From JAWLGZ01 sp041690635 (lineage in GTDB: Bacteria > Pseudomonadota > Gammaproteobacteria > Thiohalomonadales > Thiohalomonadaceae), in the NCBI GenBank assembly GCA_041690635.1, contig JAWLGZ010000002.1, forward strand, positions 310,001-374,000: a DNA stretch of 64,000 nucleotides. The letters are read 5' to 3'. Under the pieces are notes generated by a model that searched no databases, was not told the origin of the DNA, and saw only the letters and a list, made by a program, of their open reading frames with translations. A program made the translations under genes and the position numbers. Below, in pieces: positions 50,543 to 59,097 of the stretch (position 1 is the stretch's first letter; each line of letters begins with the position of its first letter).

Positions 50543-52633
50543 ATGGCCAATCCGCACCGCAAGATCCTCGTCACCAGTGCCCTGCCGTACGCCAACGGCC
50601 CGATTCACCTGGGCCACCTGGTGGAATATATCCAGACCGATATATGGGTCCGCTTCCAGAAGATGCAAGGGCACGCCTGCCACTATGTGTGTGCCGACGA
50701 CACCCACGGCACCCCAATCATGCTGCGGGCGGAAAGCGAGGGGATCACCCCGGAGGCGCTGATCGCCCGGGTCTGGGCGGAACACAAGGCGGATTTCGAC
50801 GGCTTTCTGGTCGATTTCGACAACTACTACTCCACCAATTCGGCAGAGACCCGCCACTACGCCGACGATATCTACACCAAGCTGAAGGCGGCCGGGCTCA
50901 TCGAGGTGCGCTCCATCGAGCAGTTCTACGACCCGGTCAAGGAGATGTTCCTGCCGGACCGCTTCGTCAAGGGGGAGTGCCCCAAGTGCCACGCCAAGGA
51001 CCAGTACGGCGACGCCTGTGAGGTGTGCGGCACCACCTATCAGCCCACCGAACTCATCGAGCCCTACTCCGCCGTCTCCGGCGCCGCCCCGGTACGGCGC
51101 GAGTCGGACCACCACTTCTTCAAGCTGGGCGAATGTGCCGAATTCCTGCGCGACTGGATTCGGCCGCCGCAGGTGCAGCCGGAGGCGGCCAACAAGCTGA
51201 ACGAGTGGCTGGAGGCGGGGCTGTCCGACTGGGACATCTCCCGCGACGCCCCCTATTTCGGCTTCGAGATCCCGGGCGCCCCGGGCAAGTACTACTACGT
51301 CTGGCTCGACGCCCCCATCGGCTACATGGGCAGCTTCCGCAACCTCTGCGACCGCGAGGGGATCGACTTCGACGCCTACTGGGACAAGGCCAAGGCGGGC
51401 GAGGCCGGCACCGAGCTCTACCACTTCATCGGCAAGGACATCCTCTACTTCCACGCCCTGTTCTGGCCGGCGGAGCTGGAGAGCGCGGGCTATCGCGCCC
51501 CAACAGCGGTGTTCGCCCACGGCTTTCTCACCGTCAACGGACAGAAGATGTCCAAGTCGCGCGGCACCTTCATCACCGCCTCGAGCTATCTGAAGCACCT
51601 CAACCCGGAGTATCTGCGCTACTACTTCGCCGCCAAGCTCGGCGCCGGCATCGAGGACATCGACCTCAACCTGGAGGACTTCACCGCCCGGGTGAACTCC
51701 GACCTGGTCGGCAAGTACGTCAACATCGCCAGCCGCACCGCCGGCTTCCTCACCAAGCGGTTCGAGGGCAAGCTGGCCGCGGTGTGGGACGAGGCGAGCG
51801 GGCACATCGACGAGGTAATCCCCCGCGTCATCCACCGTGCAGCCGGGATCCGGCGGCTCTACGAGGAGCGGGAGTTCGGCAAGGCGCTGCGCGAGGTCAT
51901 GGCCGCCGCCGACGAGGTGAACCAGTACTTCGACGAGAAGCGTCCGTGGGAGCTGGCCAAGCAGGAGGCGCAGCAGGCACAGCTGCATATCGTCTCTTCA
52001 GTCATCATCAACTGCTTCCGGCTGCTCACCCTCTACCTCAAGCCGGTGCTGCCGAAGCTGGCCGCCGACGCCGAGGCATTCCTCGCCATCGACCCGCTTA
52101 CCTGGGAGGACGCCGCCCGGCTGCTGCCGGAGGGGCATGCCATCAACCCCTACCGGCACCTGATGACCCGCATCGATCCGAAGCAGATCGAGGCCCTGGT
52201 CGCCGAAAACAGCGCCTCGATGGCACCGGCGCCCGACGCCCACTCCCAGGCACGCCATCCCGAGAAACAGCAGCACGAGGCTCAAGCCGCCATGGAACCG
52301 GTTGCCGAAACCATCGATTTCGAACAGTTCGCCAAGGTGGACCTGCGCATCGCCCGCATCGCCAGGGCGGAACCGGTCGAGGGGGCGGACAAACTGCTCC
52401 GCCTCACCCTCGACCTGGGCGGTGAGACCCGCAACGTCTTCGCCGGTATCAAATCCGCCTACACCCCGGAACAGCTGGAAGGGCGGCTCACCGTCATGGT
52501 GGCCAACCTGGCCCCGCGCAAGATGCGCTTCGGCGTGTCGGAGGGGATGGTGCTGGCCGCCGGCCCCGGCGGCAAGGAGCTCTTTATCCTCAGCCCCGAC
52601 GAGGGGGCAGAGCCGGGGATGCGGGTCAAATAG
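50543..52633 (+). CDS. metG: Methionyl-tRNA synthetase
   Basis: Class I synthetase of 696 residues. The HIGH-type motif is in ANGPIHLGHLVEYIQTD, the zinc knuckle has two C-x2-C pairs (CPKC and CEVC), and the KMSKS motif is in NGQKMSKSRGTF. A C-terminal tRNA-binding (EMAP-like) domain begins near DFEQFAKVDLRIARI and gives dimerisation. The ATG follows CCAAGGACCG. It is divergent from apbC. Confidence 0.98.
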   Translation: MANPHRKILVTSALPYANGPIHLGHLVEYIQTDIWVRFQKMQGHACHYVCADDTHGTPIMLRAESEGITPEALIARVWAEHKADFDGFLVDFDNYYSTNSAETRHYADDIYTKLKAAGLIEVRSIEQFYDPVKEMFLPDRFVKGECPKCHAKDQYGDACEVCGTTYQPTELIEPYSAVSGAAPVRRESDHHFFKLGECAEFLRDWIRPPQVQPEAANKLNEWLEAGLSDWDISRDAPYFGFEIPGAPGKYYYVWLDAPIGYMGSFRNLCDREGIDFDAYWDKAKAGEAGTELYHFIGKDILYFHALFWPAELESAGYRAPTAVFAHGFLTVNGQKMSKSRGTFITASSYLKHLNPEYLRYYFAAKLGAGIEDIDLNLEDFTARVNSDLVGKYVNIASRTAGFLTKRFEGKLAAVWDEASGHIDEVIPRVIHRAAGIRRLYEEREFGKALREVMAAADEVNQYFDEKRPWELAKQEAQQAQLHIVSSVIINCFRLLTLYLKPVLPKLAADAEAFLAIDPLTWEDAARLLPEGHAINPYRHLMTRIDPKQIEALVAENSASMAPAPDAHSQARHPEKQQHEAQAAMEPVAETIDFEQFAKVDLRIARIARAEPVEGADKLLRLTLDLGGETRNVFAGIKSAYTPEQLEGRLTVMVANLAPRKMRFGVSEGMVLAAGPGGKELFILSPDEGAEPGMRVK

Positions 52634-52715
52634 GGAATCACCCGCCGGGGTGCGAAACTTCCGACCGTCACCGCCCCTCCAAATAGCAGAGTAGAATGGT
52701 TGGTCTATCGTAAGG

Positions 52716-52837
52716 GCGTGAAGCGCGAAGCGATGGGTGCATCGCCCGGTTTGGAGGCGCGATCCGGCCGATGGCGACTTCGAAAGGCGCCTGTCGCGGC
52801 GGGGACGCCGCTCCCACAAGCGCTTCACGTTTCACGC
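52716..52837. repeat. Composite palindrome with GCGTGAA heptamer arms
   Basis: The left arm GCGTGAA-GCGCGAA-GCG begins at 52716. The right arm (52820-52837) holds complements GCGCTTCACG and TTTCACGC. Between them is further GC-rich partly palindromic sequence. It lies between metG and rnfA. Confidence 0.65.
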
Positions 52838-52895
52838 ATAACGACCCAACCGCCCGATGCGATAGAATTCCGGTTCCTCCGCGCCCGCTAAACTG

Positions 52896-53477
52896 ATGAC
52901 CGAATACGCCCTCATCCTTGTCAGCACGGTCCTGGTCAACAACTTCGTCCTGGTGAAGTTCCTCGGCCTGTGCCCGTTCATGGGGGTCTCGCGCAAGCTG
53001 GAGACCGCCACCGGCATGGGGCTGGCCACCACCTTCGTGCTGACCCTCTCGGCGGTGTGCAGCTATCTCGCCAACGAGTACCTGCTGGCGCCGCTCGGCC
53101 TCGAGTACCTGCGCACCATCACCTTCATTCTGGTCATCGCCGTGGTGGTGCAGTTCACCGAAATGGTGGTGCACAAGACCAGCCCCCTGCTCTACCAGGT
53201 GCTCGGCATCTTCCTGCCGCTCATCACCACCAACTGTGCAGTGCTGGGCGTGGCCCTGCTTAACACCCAGGCGCAGCACGGTTTTCTGGAGTCCGCCGTC
53301 TACGGCTTCGGCGCCGCCGCCGGCTTCTCCCTGGTGCTGGTGCTGTTCGCCGCCATGCGCGAGCGCATCGCAGTCGCCGACGTACCGGTCCCCTTCCGCG
53401 GCCCGGCCATCGCCCTGGTCACCGCCGGCCTGATGTCCCTCGCCTTCATGGGCTTCTCCGGACTGGTCAAGGGATGA
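52896..53477 (+). CDS. rnfA: Electron transport complex subunit RnfA/RsxA
   Basis: Membrane subunit of 193 residues with six helices, homologous to NqrE. VNNFVLVKFLGLCPFMGVS and LPLITTNCAVLGVALLN carry the conserved Cys residues of the intramembrane FeS site shared with RnfE. First gene of rnfABCDGE, whose complex couples ferredoxin:NAD+ electron transfer to ion transport, or reduces SoxR in enterics. Not followed directly by rnfB: a 127-bp gap with a repeat intervenes. Confidence 0.96.
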   Translation: MTEYALILVSTVLVNNFVLVKFLGLCPFMGVSRKLETATGMGLATTFVLTLSAVCSYLANEYLLAPLGLEYLRTITFILVIAVVVQFTEMVVHKTSPLLYQVLGIFLPLITTNCAVLGVALLNTQAQHGFLESAVYGFGAAAGFSLVLVLFAAMRERIAVADVPVPFRGPAIALVTAGLMSLAFMGFSGLVKG

Positions 53478-53481
53478 GGAA

Positions 53482-53599
53482 GTTGCAAGTGGCAAGTGGC
53501 AAGTGGCAAGAGGTGATCGCTTCTGCCCGCGGTTGGAATGCCTGCGGGGCCGATGACTTGCGCCGGTCCACTTGTCACTTGTCACTTGCCACTTGTGAC
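53482..53599. repeat. Heptamer-arm hairpin (GCAAGTG type) between rnfA and rnfB
   Basis: The left arm has GCAAGTG at 53485, 53492 and 53499, then the variant GCAAGAG. The right arm has CACTTGT, CACTTGT, CACTTGC, CACTTGT in perfect 7-bp register at 53569-53596. About 56 bases separate the arms. It begins four bases after the rnfA stop and ends six bases before the rnfB start. Confidence 0.9.
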
Positions 53600-53604
53600 T
53601 GTCC

Positions 53605-54147
53605 ATGCTGACCGCGATTCTCGCCATCACCGCGCTTGCCGCCGTGTTCGGGCTGTTGCTCGGATTCGCGGCGGTGCGTTTCAAGGTGGAGTCCGACCCG
53701 GTAGTGGACAAGGTGGACGCCATGCTGCCGCAGACCCAATGCGGCCAGTGCGGTTTCGCCGGCTGCCGCCCCTACGCGGAGGCGATCGCCGCCGGCGAGG
53801 CGGACATCAATCTCTGCCCGCCGGGGGGCGAAACGGTGGTCCTGGCCCTGGCCGATCTGCTTGGGCGCGACCCCAAGCCGCTCGAAGGCGAGGCGAAACC
53901 GAAGATGGTCGCCCTGATCGACGAGAACACCTGCATCGGCTGCACCCTCTGTATCCAGGCCTGTCCGGTGGATGCCATCCTCGGCGCCGCCAAGCAAATG
54001 CACACGGTCATCGAGAGCGAATGCACCGGCTGTGAACTGTGCGTGGCCCCCTGCCCGGTGGACTGCATCGAGATGGTCCCGATCGACGAGTCGGTCGGCA
54101 CCTGGAAGTGGCCCTATCCCGTCATCCCCGTGGAGCAGAAACCGTGA
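53605..54147 (+). CDS. rnfB: Electron transport complex subunit RnfB/RsxB
   Basis: Ferredoxin-like subunit of 180 residues. An N-terminal membrane helix is followed by a 4Fe-4S domain (PQTQCGQCGFAGCRPYAEA) and two bacterial ferredoxin clusters (CIGCTLCIQACPVDAI and CTGCELCVAPCPVDC). It receives electrons and passes them to RnfC or the membrane subunits. The stop overlaps the GTG start of rnfC (GTGA). Confidence 0.96.
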   Translation: MLTAILAITALAAVFGLLLGFAAVRFKVESDPVVDKVDAMLPQTQCGQCGFAGCRPYAEAIAAGEADINLCPPGGETVVLALADLLGRDPKPLEGEAKPKMVALIDENTCIGCTLCIQACPVDAILGAAKQMHTVIESECTGCELCVAPCPVDCIEMVPIDESVGTWKWPYPVIPVEQKP

Positions 54148-55790
54148 CCCACCGCCTCTGGAGCTTCCCGGGCGGCCTGCACCTGCCCGGCCACAAGGCG
54201 TTGTCCACCGGCACGCCGATCCGGGCCGCGGCGATTCCGCGTTTTCTGATCCTGCCGCTGCAGCAGCATATCGGCGCACCCGCCAAACCCCTGGTGGCGG
54301 TAGGCGACACGGTGGACAAGGGGCAGATGATTGCGGCAGCGGAGGGATACGTGAGCGCCCCGGTCCACGCCTCCAGTTCCGGTCGGGTTGTCGCTATCGA
54401 GGAACGGCCGATCCCGCACCCCTCCGGGCTCTCCGGCCCCAGCATCGTCATCGAGACCGACGGCAAGGAGCGCTGGGGCAAGCGCAAGCCGGTGGCGGAT
54501 TACCGCAGTCTGGACCCGAGCGCCCTGCGCAACGTGATCCGCGACGCTGGCATTGTCGGCCTCGGCGGCGCCGGTTTCCCCGCCTATGTGAAGCTCAACC
54601 CGGGCTCCCACACCGCCGTGGAGACTCTGGTGCTGAACGGTGCCGAGTGCGAGCCCTACATCACCTGCGACGACATGCTGATGCGCGAGCGGGCCGACGA
54701 GATTGTCGCCGGCGCCCGCATCATGCGCCACGCCCTGCAAGCGCGCCGTTGCGTTCTCGGTGTGGAGGACAACAAACCGGAGGCGATTGCCGCACTGGGC
54801 GAGGCATTGGAGCGGCTGTCCGAGCGCGAAATCGAAGTGGTCCCGGTACCCACCCGCTATCCCACCGGCGGCGAGAAGCAACTCATCAAGGTGCTCACCG
54901 GCAGGGAGGTACCCGCGCAGGGGCTGCCCATCGCCGTCGGCGTGGTGTGCCACAACGTCGCCACCGCCGCCAGCGTGCACCGGGCGGTGGAACGGGGCGA
55001 GCCGCTGATCTCGCGCATCGTCACCGTGACCGGCGGCGGCGTCGCCGCCCCGGGAAATCGCGAAGTTCTGATCGGCACGCCGATGGCGGAGTTGCTCCAG
55101 GAGAGCGGCGGCCCGACACCGGCCATGTCCAAGCTGATCATGGGCGGCCCGATGATGGGGTTCACCGTGCGTGAGCCGGGGGCGCCGGTGATCAAGACCA
55201 CCAACTGCCTGCTCGCCGCCACCGCGGCGGAGACTGGCGAAAGGCCGGGGCCGGTGCTGCCCTGCATCCGCTGCGGCGAGTGCGCCAAGGCGTGCCCGGT
55301 CTCCCTGCTGCCGCAGCAGCTCTACTGGCATGCGCGGGCGAAGGATTTCGACAAGGCGCAGGACCACAAGCTGTTCGACTGCATCGAGTGCGGCTGCTGC
55401 GCCTACGTCTGCCCCAGCAATCTGCCGCTGGTGCAGTACTTCCGCTTTGCCAAGACCGAGATCTGGACCCAGGAGCGGGAGAAGAAGAAGGCGGATATCG
55501 CCCGCGAGCGGCACGAGTTCCGCCAGGCGCGCATCGAGCGGGAGAAGGCGGAGCGCGCTGCCCGTATGCAGAAGAAGCAGGCGGAAGCGGCAGCGAAGGA
55601 AGGCAGCGGCACCGACGACAAGAAGGCGGCCATCAAGGCGGCCATGGAGCGGGCCAAGGCGAAGCGTGCCCAGGCTGGTACCGAACCCCGCAACACCGAG
55701 AACCTGACCGAGGCGCAGCAGCGCCAGATCGCCGAGGCGGAGGCGCGGCGTGCCCGCGCCAAGGCCGAGAACTCGACCGAGGAGAATTGA
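54144..55790 (+). CDS. rnfC: Electron transport complex subunit RnfC/RsxC
   Basis: NADH/FMN-binding peripheral subunit of 548 residues. The start FPGGLHLPGHKALS, a glycine-rich nucleotide-binding segment (GLGGAGFPAYVKL), and two 4Fe-4S motifs CIRCGECAKACP and CIECGCCAYVCP are present. A highly charged Ala/Lys/Glu/Arg-rich helical tail of about 110 residues ends the protein, as in the long gammaproteobacterial RsxC. It begins with GTG at 54144 and its TGA shares one base with the rnfD ATG. Confidence 0.96.
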   Translation: MTHRLWSFPGGLHLPGHKALSTGTPIRAAAIPRFLILPLQQHIGAPAKPLVAVGDTVDKGQMIAAAEGYVSAPVHASSSGRVVAIEERPIPHPSGLSGPSIVIETDGKERWGKRKPVADYRSLDPSALRNVIRDAGIVGLGGAGFPAYVKLNPGSHTAVETLVLNGAECEPYITCDDMLMRERADEIVAGARIMRHALQARRCVLGVEDNKPEAIAALGEALERLSEREIEVVPVPTRYPTGGEKQLIKVLTGREVPAQGLPIAVGVVCHNVATAASVHRAVERGEPLISRIVTVTGGGVAAPGNREVLIGTPMAELLQESGGPTPAMSKLIMGGPMMGFTVREPGAPVIKTTNCLLAATAAETGERPGPVLPCIRCGECAKACPVSLLPQQLYWHARAKDFDKAQDHKLFDCIECGCCAYVCPSNLPLVQYFRFAKTEIWTQEREKKKADIARERHEFRQARIEREKAERAARMQKKQAEAAAKEGSGTDDKKAAIKAAMERAKAKRAQAGTEPRNTENLTEAQQRQIAEAEARRARAKAENSTEEN

Positions 55791-56821
55791 TGGCGTCGAC
55801 CACGCTCAGCTCACCCCACCTCCACGGGCCGGAGACGGTCTCCCGGGTGATGCACCGGGTGATCGTCGCCCTGGTGCCGGCGATCATCGGCTATGTGTGG
55901 TACTTCGGTTGGGGGGTTCTGGTCAACATCACCATCGCCTGCACGGTTGCGCTGGCGGCGGAAGCGGCCATGCTCTCCCTGCGCGGGCGTCCGCTGGGGC
56001 CGTTCCTCAGCGACGGCAGCGCCCTGGTCGCGACGCTGCTGCTGGCGATCGCCCTGCCGCCACTGGTGCCCTGGTGGATTCCGGCGCTCGGCGCCACCTT
56101 TGCGATGGTTTTCGGCAAGCACCTCTACGGCGGGCTCGGCTACAACCCGTTCAACCCGGCGATGGTCGGCTACGTGGTGCTGCTGGTCTCCTTCCCGCTG
56201 GAGATGACCACCTGGATCCTGCCGGCCGGCTTTCTGGAACACCCCCTCGGGATCGGCGACACCATCACCTACATCTTCGCCGGCGCACTGCCGGGCGGAC
56301 TCACCCTCGACGCCATCACCATGGCCTCGCCGCTCGACACCATGAAGACCGGACTGGGGATGGCGCGTACCGTCTCCGAGATCAGCGTCGGCCCGCTGTT
56401 CGGTGCCTTCGGCGGTGTCGCCTGGGAGGTGATCAACGGCCTCATCCTGCTCGGCGGCCTCTGGCTGCTGTGGCGGCGCGTCATCAGCTGGCATGCGCCG
56501 GTAGGGATGCTCGGCGCCCTGTTCCTGATGTCCGCCCTGTTCCACCTGTTCGCCCCCGACACCTACCCGGGGCCGCTGTTCCACCTGGCGAGCGGCGGGG
56601 CGATCCTCGGCGCCTTCTTCATCATCACCGATCCGGTCAGCGGCGCCACCAGTCCGCGCGGGCGGCTCCTCTTCGGCATCGGCGCCGGGCTGCTGGTCTA
56701 CGTCATCCGCACCTGGGGCGGCTATCCCGACGGGGTGGCCTTCGCCGTGCTGCTGATGAACATGGCGGCGCCCACCATCGACTACTACACCCAGCCGCGG
56801 GTCTTCGGCCATGAAGGTTGA
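55790..56821 (+). CDS. rnfD: Electron transport complex subunit RnfD/RsxD
   Basis: Membrane flavoprotein of 343 residues, homologous to NqrB, with about nine helices. FMN is expected to be esterified to Thr287 in SGATSPRGR (284-292). The N-terminal SSPHLHGPETVSRVMHRVIVAL and KHLYGGLGYNPFNPAMVGYV are typical. It overlaps rnfC by one base and rnfG by 11 bases. Confidence 0.96.
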   Translation: MASTTLSSPHLHGPETVSRVMHRVIVALVPAIIGYVWYFGWGVLVNITIACTVALAAEAAMLSLRGRPLGPFLSDGSALVATLLLAIALPPLVPWWIPALGATFAMVFGKHLYGGLGYNPFNPAMVGYVVLLVSFPLEMTTWILPAGFLEHPLGIGDTITYIFAGALPGGLTLDAITMASPLDTMKTGLGMARTVSEISVGPLFGAFGGVAWEVINGLILLGGLWLLWRRVISWHAPVGMLGALFLMSALFHLFAPDTYPGPLFHLASGGAILGAFFIITDPVSGATSPRGRLLFGIGAGLLVYVIRTWGGYPDGVAFAVLLMNMAAPTIDYYTQPRVFGHEG

Positions 56822-57494
56822 CCCGACGCTGAAGAGCATGTTGATCGGGGGCCTGCTGCTGGCGCTCTTCGCCGTGGTCGGCACCGGCCTGGTGGCGCTC
56901 ACCTGGAGCGCCACCGCCGAGCGCATCGCCCTGAACGAGCGGCAGGCGCTGCTGCAGAATCTCCACGCGCTGGTGCCGCCGGCACGGCACGACAACGACC
57001 TGTTTGAGGATCGTATCGAGGTCAGCGACCCGGCACTCGGTACCACGGCCGGAGTGACCGTCTATCGTGCCCGTGCCGGCGATGATCCGGTAGCGGTGGT
57101 GCTCTCACCAGTCGCCCCCAACGGCTACGGCGGCACCATCCGGCTGCTGGTGGCGGTGAACTACGAGGGCAGTGTCGCCGGGGTGCGGGTGGTGAAACAC
57201 CAGGAGACGCCGGGACTCGGCGACAAGATCGAGGCGGATCGCTCCGACTGGATCCGCAGTTTCGACGGGCTCTCCCTCGGCCACCCGCCGGCCCAAAAAT
57301 GGGCGGTACGCAAGGACGGCGGCATCTTCGATCAATTCACCGGCGCGACAATTACGCCGCGGGCGGTGGTCAGTGCGGTGCGCGACACGTTGAGCTACTA
57401 CCAGGCCCACCGGGACGAACTGTTCACCCAACCGGCTGCAGAGGTTCAGCCCCAACCCGACCTGGCGCCCACGCAGCCGGTGGTGGAACCATGA
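56811..57494 (+). CDS. rnfG: Electron transport complex subunit RnfG/RsxG
   Basis: Periplasmic flavoprotein of 227 residues with one N-terminal membrane helix, homologous to NqrC. The covalent FMN site is TGATITP with Thr180. VVKHQETPGLGDKIE is the family signature. A Pro/Gln-rich tail follows. The start lies inside the end of rnfD, but the next gene rnfE is 117 bp away, unlike the tight spacing before it. Confidence 0.95.
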   Translation: MKVDPTLKSMLIGGLLLALFAVVGTGLVALTWSATAERIALNERQALLQNLHALVPPARHDNDLFEDRIEVSDPALGTTAGVTVYRARAGDDPVAVVLSPVAPNGYGGTIRLLVAVNYEGSVAGVRVVKHQETPGLGDKIEADRSDWIRSFDGLSLGHPPAQKWAVRKDGGIFDQFTGATITPRAVVSAVRDTLSYYQAHRDELFTQPAAEVQPQPDLAPTQPVVEP

Positions 57495-57506
57495 CCATCA
57501 AATATC

Positions 57507-57564
57507 GGGCGCAATCCCAATGCGCCGGTGCCCATCCATTCGGTGCAATGAGATTGCGCCCTAC
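57507..57564. repeat. GGGCGCAAT palindromic element between rnfG and rnfE, copy 3
   Basis: Imperfect 17-bp inverted repeats start GGGCGCAATCCC (57507-57523) and end GAGATTGCGCCC (57545-57561), with two mismatches. They are followed by CTAC and, about 13 bases later, by a half-element CGTAGGAGCGATGG near 57577-57590. It fills most of the rnfG/rnfE gap. Confidence 0.65.
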
Positions 57565-57611
57565 GCGAATTACTTCCGTAGGAGCGATGGCACGCCAAAG
57601 GAGATCGATCC

Positions 57612-58301
57612 ATGGCTGAAAAAACCTACGGACAGATCGCGGCGGACGGCCTGTGGCACAACAACGCCGCCTTCGTGCAGATCCTGGGGCTCTGCCCGCT
57701 GCTCGCGGTCACCGCCACCGTGGTCAACGGCCTGGGGCTCGGCATCGCCACCACCCTGGTGCTCATCGCCTCCAACGTCACCGTCTCGCTGATTCGCAAC
57801 CTGGTTCGACCGGAGGTGCGCATCCCGGTCTTCGTGCTGGTGATCGCCTCCTTCGTCACCGCCGTCGAGCTGGCGATGAATGCCTGGTTTCATGACCTCT
57901 ATCTCATCCTCGGCATCTTCATCCCGCTCATCGTCACCAACTGCTCCATCCTCGGCCGCGCCGAGGCGTTCGCCTCCAAGAACAACGTGGCCCGCGCCTT
58001 TACCGACGGACTCACCATGGGGGTCGGCTTCACCGTGGCGCTGGTGCTGCTCGGCGGGATGCGGGAACTGAGCGGATCCGGCACGCTGTTCGCCCAGGCC
58101 CACCTCATGTTCGGCGAAGGCGCACGGGCACTGACCCTCACACTGATCGAGGACTACCGCGGCTTCCTGCTCGCCATCCTGCCGCCCGGCGCCTTCATCG
58201 GCCTCGGCCTGCTGATCGCCCTCAAGAACGTTATCGACGCGCGGGTGGCCCAGCGCGCATCCAACCGGGTCGGCGCCGCCGAGGCGGAACCCGTAGGCTA
58301 A
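57612..58301 (+). CDS. rnfE: Electron transport complex subunit RnfE/RsxE
   Basis: Membrane subunit of 229 residues, homologous to NqrD and paired with RnfA. WHNNAAFVQILGLCPLLAVT and IPLIVTNCSILGRAEAFASKN carry the conserved Cys residues of the intramembrane FeS site. Last gene of the Rnf operon. rnfH, present at the end of some operons, is absent here. A perfect GTAG palindrome follows. Confidence 0.96.
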   Translation: MAEKTYGQIAADGLWHNNAAFVQILGLCPLLAVTATVVNGLGLGIATTLVLIASNVTVSLIRNLVRPEVRIPVFVLVIASFVTAVELAMNAWFHDLYLILGIFIPLIVTNCSILGRAEAFASKNNVARAFTDGLTMGVGFTVALVLLGGMRELSGSGTLFAQAHLMFGEGARALTLTLIEDYRGFLLAILPPGAFIGLGLLIALKNVIDARVAQRASNRVGAAEAEPVG

Positions 58302-58334
58302 GGACGATAGCCACCAAGAGACCGCGAATATCCT

Positions 58335-58407
58335 GTAGGAGCGACGGGAGTCGCGATTCATGCCCAACATTCTCCATCCGCAAAATCGCGACTCCCGTCG
58401 CTCCTAC
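58335..58407. repeat. Perfect 24-bp palindromic element with GTAGGAG ends
   Basis: Arms 58335-58358 (starting GTAGGAGCGACGGGAG) and 58384-58407 (ending CTCCCGTCGCTCCTAC) are perfect 24-bp inverted repeats around a 25-base loop. It lies between rnfE and nth and may limit read-through. Confidence 0.9.
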
Positions 58408-58451
58408 GGCGAACCCATTACTTCTGTGTCTGTGGCTGATCTTTTGAATCC

Positions 58452-59087
58452 ATGAACAAAGACAAGCGGTACGAAATTTTCAGGCGGCTGCGGGAGCAGA
58501 ATCCCGCCCCCACCACCGAGCTCAACTACACCACCCCGTTCGAGTTGCTGATTGCCGTGATCCTCTCCGCGCAGGCGACCGACAAAGGGGTAAACAAGGC
58601 GACCAACCGGCTGTTTCCGGCCGCCAACACGCCGCAGGCTATCCGTGCGCTGGGTGAAGAGGGGCTGAAGGAGTACATCAAGACCATCGGTCTGTTCAAC
58701 AGCAAGGCCAAGAACATCATCGAGACCTGCCGCATCCTGCTGGAACAGCACGGCGGCGAGGTGCCGCAGGATCGCGAATCACTGGAGGCGCTGCCCGGCG
58801 TCGGCCGCAAGACCGCCAACGTGGTGCTCAACACCGCCTTCGGCCATCCGACCATCGCGGTGGACACCCATATCTTCCGCGTTTCCAACCGCACCCGCAT
58901 CGCACCAGGCAAGAACGTGGTGGAGGTGGAAAGGAAGCTGATGAAGTTCACCCCGGAAGAGTTCCTGAAGGACGCCCACCACTGGCTCATCCTCCATGGC
59001 CGCTACGTCTGCATCGCGCGCACCCCGCGCTGCGGCGCCTGCGTCATCGAGGACCTGTGCGAGTACACGCACAAGAATATCGACTGA
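58452..59087 (+). CDS. nth: Endonuclease III
   Basis: DNA glycosylase/AP lyase for oxidised pyrimidines; 211 residues, matching E. coli Nth residue for residue in key places. The helix-hairpin-helix LPGVGRKTANVV contains catalytic Lys120, and Asp138 is in VDTHIFRVSNR. The 4Fe-4S ligands are C187-x6-C194-x2-C197-x5-C203. Its place after the rnf operon is conserved in gammaproteobacteria. Confidence 0.98.
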   Translation: MNKDKRYEIFRRLREQNPAPTTELNYTTPFELLIAVILSAQATDKGVNKATNRLFPAANTPQAIRALGEEGLKEYIKTIGLFNSKAKNIIETCRILLEQHGGEVPQDRESLEALPGVGRKTANVVLNTAFGHPTIAVDTHIFRVSNRTRIAPGKNVVEVERKLMKFTPEEFLKDAHHWLILHGRYVCIARTPRCGACVIEDLCEYTHKNID

Positions 59088-59097
59088 GGAGTCGTTG

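Noticed and set aside
54114..55514. A 466-codon minus-strand frame opposite rnfC
   Set aside because: Antisense shadow; RnfC on the plus strand carries both ferredoxin motifs.
57507..57611. Remnant of an extra rnf gene between rnfG and rnfE
   Set aside because: The gap is a palindromic repeat plus a half-element; no coding potential or similarity to any Rnf subunit is visible.
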